From positions 1 to 42,928 of IMG/VR virus record IMGVR_UViG_3300025154_001352: a DNA stretch of 42,928 nucleotides. One strand, 5' to 3'. Position 1 is the first letter of the stretch. Every line of letters starts with the position of its first letter. Below, piece by piece: positions 39,342-42,928 of this stretch. The DNA comes from a virus. The notes beneath the pieces were generated by a model. It saw nothing but the letters and a program-made list of their open reading frames with translations. It did not search any database and was not told the origin of the DNA. Made by a program: the position numbers and the translations under genes.

Positions 39342-39475
39342 ACCTCTAAAAATGTCCTCTTACCGACTTTAATTTTGTCACCTTTTTTAAGTTTGAACAA
39401 CAAATTTTTGACAACTTTTCCATTTACTTCAACGGCACCCTGTTTGATTAGCCTTTTAGCTTGACTAATGCTCAT
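39335..39475 (-). CDS. Minimal S4 RNA-binding domain protein (46 residues)
   Basis: The whole protein is one S4 motif: ISQAKRLIKQGAVEVNGKVV, then LKKGDKIKVGKR. This matches the alpha-L fold of ribosomal protein S4, tyrosyl-tRNA synthetase and pseudouridine synthases, at the size of Hsp15-like single domains or smaller. ATGA overlap with the glycosyltransferase upstream and a 7-base overlap downstream support that it is a gene. It may bind structured RNA, for which this phage offers several candidates; the actual target is unknown. Confidence 0.75.
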   Translation of the reverse strand: MSISQAKRLIKQGAVEVNGKVVKNLLFKLKKGDKIKVGKRTFLEVC

Positions 39476-40332
39476 ATTTTCCAAGCCTTATTTGCGTCAA
39501 TAACACGTTCTTCTTTCTTCTTCTTTTTAGGTGTTGGTTCAAATTCTTTTGGAACAACTAACGGATAGATTGTTCCAGCTTGATTGATATGTTGGACAAA
39601 TATATTCGTATCTACTAAAAAAGGGAATTTCATTTTCTGGTATTTAGGGAATCCGGCTTTTTCAAAAAAGCCATCATTCATCACTCTTTCGCACCACCCA
39701 AGATCGGAAGTACCTGTTTTACTTTCCATCCTTCCCCTTTCGGGATTAAACCAAGTTTTGTGCGGTTCGTCAAAAACCCGCCTTGTCCACGTATCTCCTG
39801 CTTTATATTCTGGGCTTTCATCCCACATAGCTCTCATTATTTTCATATTGCAAAGGAATGTTCCTGTCGGGATACCGTTACACCAGACTTTGTCTCCGAA
39901 CTTCCACTTGTCATAATAGGAATTTCCATATCCCCTGTAAATCATGGGTTCAGGTGGATTACTCTTTGTAAAATATAGTCCGGATATTACCGGAATATCC
40001 CCTTTCCGCATGTAATCGTTTAATCTCCAAAAAGTGTTAGGTGGTAGGATATTGTCTTCTTCCAGAAAGAATAACCACTCTGCGTCCTGCTCAATGGCTT
40101 TCTTAACTATGATATTCTGTGCGTCTGACACAAGATACTGCAAAGGACAATAAGTAGGGATCCACTGCATAATTTCAGCCGAACTCCAATTAGTAGGAAT
40201 TAATTGTGAATACCTAGCCTGTACCCACTCCATTCTCACAAGTCCGGTTGTTGGCGTGCCGATAACAAACCTTAGTCGCCATTTACCGCTATTTTTAACT
40301 ATTCCCCCGCTTTCAAATGTATGGTATTTCAT
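39472..40332 (-). CDS. Glycosyltransferase, GT-A fold
   Basis: A 286-residue protein. DAQNIIVKKAIEQDAEWLFFLEEDNILPP (about residues 56-84) is the nucleotide-sugar-binding region with an EEDN in place of DxD, and GIPTGTFLCNMKIM (about 154-167) and the GTSDLGWCERV (about 209-219) acceptor/metal region follow, as in GT2/ANP1-like enzymes. The start overlaps the upstream methyltransferase stop as ATGA. It probably decorates virion proteins or host glycan. Confidence 0.75.
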   Translation of the reverse strand: MKYHTFESGGIVKNSGKWRLRFVIGTPTTGLVRMEWVQARYSQLIPTNWSSAEIMQWIPTYCPLQYLVSDAQNIIVKKAIEQDAEWLFFLEEDNILPPNTFWRLNDYMRKGDIPVISGLYFTKSNPPEPMIYRGYGNSYYDKWKFGDKVWCNGIPTGTFLCNMKIMRAMWDESPEYKAGDTWTRRVFDEPHKTWFNPERGRMESKTGTSDLGWCERVMNDGFFEKAGFPKYQKMKFPFLVDTNIFVQHINQAGTIYPLVVPKEFEPTPKKKKKEERVIDANKAWKI

Positions 40333-40937
40333 TTTTCTGCTTCTACAATTATTTGATCGTTTCTAAATACTGCATTCTTTGTCAACGGTACGAGCCATTT
40401 TACTTCAGCCACTTTTGCACCTTTCCTTGCAATATACACTGAACCCTTAAAGCCTACCGCCGTTAAGATAAAGTTGATAAATTCAGGTGTTATCGGGCAT
40501 TTGTGCATCTCTCCATCCGCCAACTGATTACCATAAATTACTTCAGCTAAATCCAAAAATTCTTCAGGGTTAAATGGCGGATTGGAAACCATATACAACC
40601 ACTCAGACACAACCCCATTAAAAGAAGGAGCCGAGATATAAAGTTTTGCACCCTTTTTCATTACCCGATGAACCTCTTTCATATAGGTTACGATCTGCTT
40701 TACGGGAAAATGCTCGATCACTTGGTTCATCTCCACATAATCAGCATAATTGTCTGGAAACGGTAATTTGCCTATATCTGCTTGTACAAATTCAGCGTCT
40801 TTTTCCACCTTAGCATTTTTGAAAGCACCACTTTTACTTCTTAGTTGTTCTTCGGTGTAGTATTTATCCACGTTGATAAAGCCGGATTTTAACCAGAGTC
40901 CGCACCCAAGATTCAACTTTTTAATTTTTTTCGTCAT
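40329..40937 (-). CDS. SAM-dependent methyltransferase
   Basis: A 202-residue class I enzyme. Motif I NLGCGLW is at residues 8-14, FINVDKYY carries the acidic residue, and YVEMNQVIEHF (about 87-97) is the Methyltransf_11 signature. It overlaps the upstream methyltransferase by 17 bases. The likely substrate is a sugar, as it is followed by a glycosyltransferase. Confidence 0.8.
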   Translation of the reverse strand: MTKKIKKLNLGCGLWLKSGFINVDKYYTEEQLRSKSGAFKNAKVEKDAEFVQADIGKLPFPDNYADYVEMNQVIEHFPVKQIVTYMKEVHRVMKKGAKLYISAPSFNGVVSEWLYMVSNPPFNPEEFLDLAEVIYGNQLADGEMHKCPITPEFINFILTAVGFKGSVYIARKGAKVAEVKWLVPLTKNAVFRNDQIIVEAEK

Positions 40938-41505
40938 GTTCAGGTCTTAAAATAGTCAAGGTTCTGTTTCTGGTAAGTTCAATTTCGTGAAAACTCCTGT
41001 CGTCTTTCCGCTTTTCAAGTAATACTTCCATATTGCCTTGGCTGTACCACGAATTTTCTAAAATCCTCCAAGGTTTTGGTCTGTAATTCTTATACAACAT
41101 TCCGCCTGTCATTTCATCTGCTGGATCAAAGTAACTCCAAGTCAACTCATTACACGGATTGCAGTGTGTCGGATCTTGAACATAAGCTGCCGATTGTCCA
41201 TAAGGTGTTGCGATCATAAACTGTCCACCGACCTTCAATATTCTCCACGCCTCATCCATGAAACGAATGAAATTTCCACCGTGGGGATCAATGTGTTCAA
41301 CTAATTGTGAAGCAATAATTAAGTCAGCACATTCGTCTGGGAATGACCATGGATATTTCTCCAAATCACAAACAACATCGATCCCAGGCTTCTCTACTAC
41401 GTCTACATTTATGAAACCAGTTATTAGATTTTCCCCCGCACCCAAATTAATGTTTACGTGAGATTTTAATTTCAGTAACAGTTTTACCTTTTCTTGTTCG
41501 GTCAT
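40921..41505 (-). CDS. SAM-dependent methyltransferase
   Basis: A 194-residue class I enzyme: motif I INLGAGENLI (about residues 18-27), FINVDVV, and DLIIASQLVEHIDPHGG (about 60-76). It is similar in layout to the next methyltransferase, so they may be an old duplication. The start follows a 72-base gap containing a pseudoknot. Confidence 0.8.
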   Translation of the reverse strand: MTEQEKVKLLLKLKSHVNINLGAGENLITGFINVDVVEKPGIDVVCDLEKYPWSFPDECADLIIASQLVEHIDPHGGNFIRFMDEAWRILKVGGQFMIATPYGQSAAYVQDPTHCNPCNELTWSYFDPADEMTGGMLYKNYRPKPWRILENSWYSQGNMEVLLEKRKDDRSFHEIELTRNRTLTILRPEHDEKN

Positions 41506-41515
41506 ATTAAAACTG

Positions 41516-41570
41516 ATGAGCTTTCTGGTAACGTTGCCGTAAATCCAAAAAGCTCATAAGTGGCAACGTT
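41516..41570. ncRNA. Interleaved 9+9 bp pseudoknot
   Basis: ATGAGCTTT (41516-41524) is complementary to AAAGCTCAT (41549-41557), and AACGTTGCC (41530-41538) to GGCAACGTT (41562-41570). The order A-B-A'-B' allows a pseudoknot or two mutually exclusive hairpins. It starts 8 bases downstream (minus strand) of the stop codon of the virion protein gene. In a different frame this gap also reads through without stops up to the ATGA of the methyltransferase gene. Confidence 0.6.
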
Positions 41571-41577
41571 TTTAAAG

Positions 41578-42075
41578 TCAGGCTGTGGCGAATCTCAATT
41601 GATATGTCACATTTACGCTCTGATTCGTTTGCAGTTGAGACGTAGCATAGGTATTACCGCAAAGGATAGAACCTGCTGTTACTGCTGTCGTTGCAAAAAC
41701 TCCGATGTTTTGTATCGTTCTGTTTGCTGTGATGATATTGGAGGCAAGAGTTCCAACCATCTGCAAAGTCTTGGACGAAACAACCGAAGGAGTCATTGTA
41801 AATCGGCAGTTGGTAGCATCGGCCAATTCGCTCTCAAGAGATGTTGCTGTTGCACCTGGTGCTGTTCCCAACCCTAATGCAAATGCAGTTACTTGAGAAG
41901 AACCTGCGATTGCACCCGCTGATTCAATTAAATAGTGCTGAAATCCTAGGTTTGTAACTAAATTCTTACACCACCCCGAATCTCCCACAACTTTCGCCCC
42001 ACCATCTTTGTGGTCAACAATATTCAACCTGTAAAACCCCGCTACATTTATTACGTCTGCTTGTCTTTTTGCCAT
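41578..42075 (-). CDS. Virion structural (tail-fibre-like) protein
   Basis: A 165-residue beta-rich protein: DVINVAGFYRLNIVD, FALGLGTAPGATATSLESEL, then strands up to NVTYQLRFATA. The GLGTxP and ESEL pattern occurs in phage tail or baseplate-type proteins. ATG 42075 is set by an AAAGGGGGTGA ribosome-binding site. It is the first gene after the promoter at 42141-42169 and is followed by two methyltransferases and a glycosyltransferase, so it may be the protein that carries the sugar. Confidence 0.6.
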   Translation of the reverse strand: MAKRQADVINVAGFYRLNIVDHKDGGAKVVGDSGWCKNLVTNLGFQHYLIESAGAIAGSSQVTAFALGLGTAPGATATSLESELADATNCRFTMTPSVVSSKTLQMVGTLASNIITANRTIQNIGVFATTAVTAGSILCGNTYATSQLQTNQSVNVTYQLRFATA

Positions 42076-42096
42076 TCGTTTCACCCCCTTTCAATT

Positions 42097-42121
42097 AAAA
42101 AAGGAGCGGTATTTCCGCCCC
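42097..42121 (-). terminator. Hairpin and U-tract between promoter and virion gene
   Basis: GGAGCGG (42103-42109) pairs with CCGCCCC (42115-42121), one wobble, then six T on the minus strand. It ends the glycan operon but also lies 13 bases downstream of the predicted start of the promoter at 42141-42169. Confidence 0.7.
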
Positions 42122-42140
42122 TAAAAATGAGAACAATTAA

Positions 42141-42169
42141 AGATTATCAGCTAATTTAATAGTTGTCAA
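42141..42169 (-). promoter_or_regulatory. Promoter for the 41578-42075 unit
   Basis: TTGACA (42164-42169) and TAATCT (42141-42146) at 17-base spacing. The stop codon of the glycosyltransferase is inside the -35 box. The sequence from CTGATAATCTT to CTCATTTT resembles the promoter at 35204-35232. Confidence 0.75.
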
Positions 42170-42928
42170 TTTAAGACGGTCTCCCTATAAGCATCAACCC
42201 ATTTGTCAGCCCATGCTTTTGCGTCTCTGTTGGCAATTACATAACTGTAAGCATTTCCCCCGATCTCCTGACGTTTGTCAGGCATTAGAAGAAGTGTTTT
42301 AAGTGCGTCATGGAATTCTTTTTCAGTTCTATAACGCATCGAGTTGCTGTCGTTTATATCCTCGGAATACGGAAGAATGTTTTTGACTACCGAAGGCACG
42401 CCCATAGCTGACATTTCATACCACTTGATAGAGCTTTTATATTGGTTAAATTTCATATCGCTTAAAGGAATTATTGCTATATCTAAAGCCATACACATAC
42501 TTCTGAATGAATGTCCCTCAAACGGAATCCAGGAATGGCTTTCAAGCAAATGTTTGTTATCTTCATCAATTATTCCGGGGAATCCGTGTCCAAAGTACAC
42601 AAATTTGAATTGGAATTCCCGCATAAGTTTATTTAAAGGCTCTTTGATCGAATACAGGTCTTCATAGTGACTGCTTCCCCCAGACCAACCGACCCTAAGT
42701 TGCCGGTTCGGAATTAAGTTTAACTTCCACCAATTTTCAAAGTTTATGCAGTTTGGTAGTACGGCTACATTTTTATTGTACTGGCTTGCGTATTCTTTTA
42801 GATTCTTAGTTGTTACAGTAACCAAGTTTGCGTTCTTTAAACCCCATATATGATCTGCTAATCGTTTCTTATTCTTCTCGATACTAAATCCCGCCACTCC
42901 ATCTTTCCATAAATCCTTGCCTTCGTGT
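42166..42928 (-). CDS. Glycosyltransferase (GT4-like), C-terminal part
   Basis: This part joins the segment at 1-442 across the circular closure. It has the GT4 fold: LRVGWSGGSSHYEDL (start of the donor-binding domain), FVYFGHGFPG, and YKSSIKWYEMSAMGVPSVV, the conserved E(x)7E-like region with a nucleotide-sugar-binding role. It ends with a C-terminal helix typical of GT-B enzymes. The stop codon lies in the -35 box of the next promoter. Confidence 0.85.
   Translation of the reverse strand, partial: HEGKDLWKDGVAGFSIEKNKKRLADHIWGLKNANLVTVTTKNLKEYASQYNKNVAVLPNCINFENWWKLNLIPNRQLRVGWSGGSSHYEDLYSIKEPLNKLMREFQFKFVYFGHGFPGIIDEDNKHLLESHSWIPFEGHSFRSMCMALDIAIIPLSDMKFNQYKSSIKWYEMSAMGVPSVVKNILPYSEDINDSNSMRYRTEKEFHDALKTLLLMPDKRQEIGGNAYSYVIANRDAKAWADKWVDAYRETVLN
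42831..42928. repeat. Terminal redundancy, right copy
   Basis: An identical copy of bases 1-98 in direct orientation; see the left copy. All genes in the copy belong to the glycosyltransferase that crosses the join. Confidence 0.93.

Noticed and set aside
1-42928. Recoded TGA (as in some uncultivated hosts)
   Set aside because: TGA is a working stop in many ATGA overlaps, and core genes show no internal TGA.

Overview
The window looks like the complete circular genome of a temperate, short-tailed phage. The first 98 bases recur exactly as the last 98, so the molecule closes at about 42,830 bp, and one glycosyltransferase gene reads in frame across the join. The sequence is AT-rich, uses the standard code (TGA is a frequent stop, often in ATGA start/stop overlaps) and uses ATG, GTG and TTG starts. 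Many genes carry a Shine-Dalgarno of the form GGGGGTGA. Portal, scaffold and SU10-like capsid genes, an adaptor and a propeller-like tail protein are present, while no tape measure or sheath gene is seen; this points to podovirus morphology. Two peptidoglycan-degrading enzymes show that the host has a peptidoglycan wall. The host itself cannot be named from this sequence.

Almost everything is on the minus strand; the exceptions are the integrase, a tRNA-Lys, a LuxR-type HTH gene and one doubtful mini-ORF. Following minus-strand transcription, the layout is as follows. (a) 25.1-20.1 kb: a membrane protein, a replication-relaxation-like protein, a TraG/VirD4-HerA-like ATPase, zinc-ribbon and excisionase-like proteins, and small unknown genes. 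(b) 20.6-18.7 kb: a structured RNA candidate, a mini gene, tRNA-Lys, putative attP arm sites and the integrase. (c) 18.7-12.6 kb: many small early-type genes including two HNH nucleases, zinc-ribbon proteins, a hexapeptide-repeat protein and a SprT-like protease. (d) 12.5-10.7 kb: a DNA methyltransferase plus an MvaI/BcnI-like restriction endonuclease. (e) 10.7-4.6 kb: terminase, portal, scaffold and capsid. (f) 4.5 kb through the join to 42.2 kb: a glycan operon with NDP-sugar dehydratase, N-formyltransferase, glycosyltransferases and methyltransferases. (g) 42.1-39.1 kb: a virion protein, two more methyltransferases, a glycosyltransferase and a 46-residue S4-domain protein. (h) 39.1-27.6 kb: a 1300-residue tail spike with an embedded GH5 glycosidase, an adaptor, a tail protein split in two, fibre and lectin proteins, ejection-type proteins and a virion M23 peptidase. 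(i) 27.5-25.7 kb: holin candidates and an amidase endolysin.

The most unusual non-coding feature is a repeated cassette in front of late genes: a TTGACA promoter (its -35 often containing the upstream stop codon), then a GC-rich hairpin with a U-tract, then the start codon, often with no Shine-Dalgarno. Other notable structures are a perfect 25-bp inverted repeat inside the excisionase-like gene, an interleaved 9+9 bp pseudoknot after a virion gene, paired TTAATGC sites on both sides of the tRNA, and a pseudoknotted RNA candidate. No DNA polymerase, primase, replicative helicase or CI-type repressor was recognised. With the coupling-type ATPase this leaves open a phage-plasmid-like way of life.
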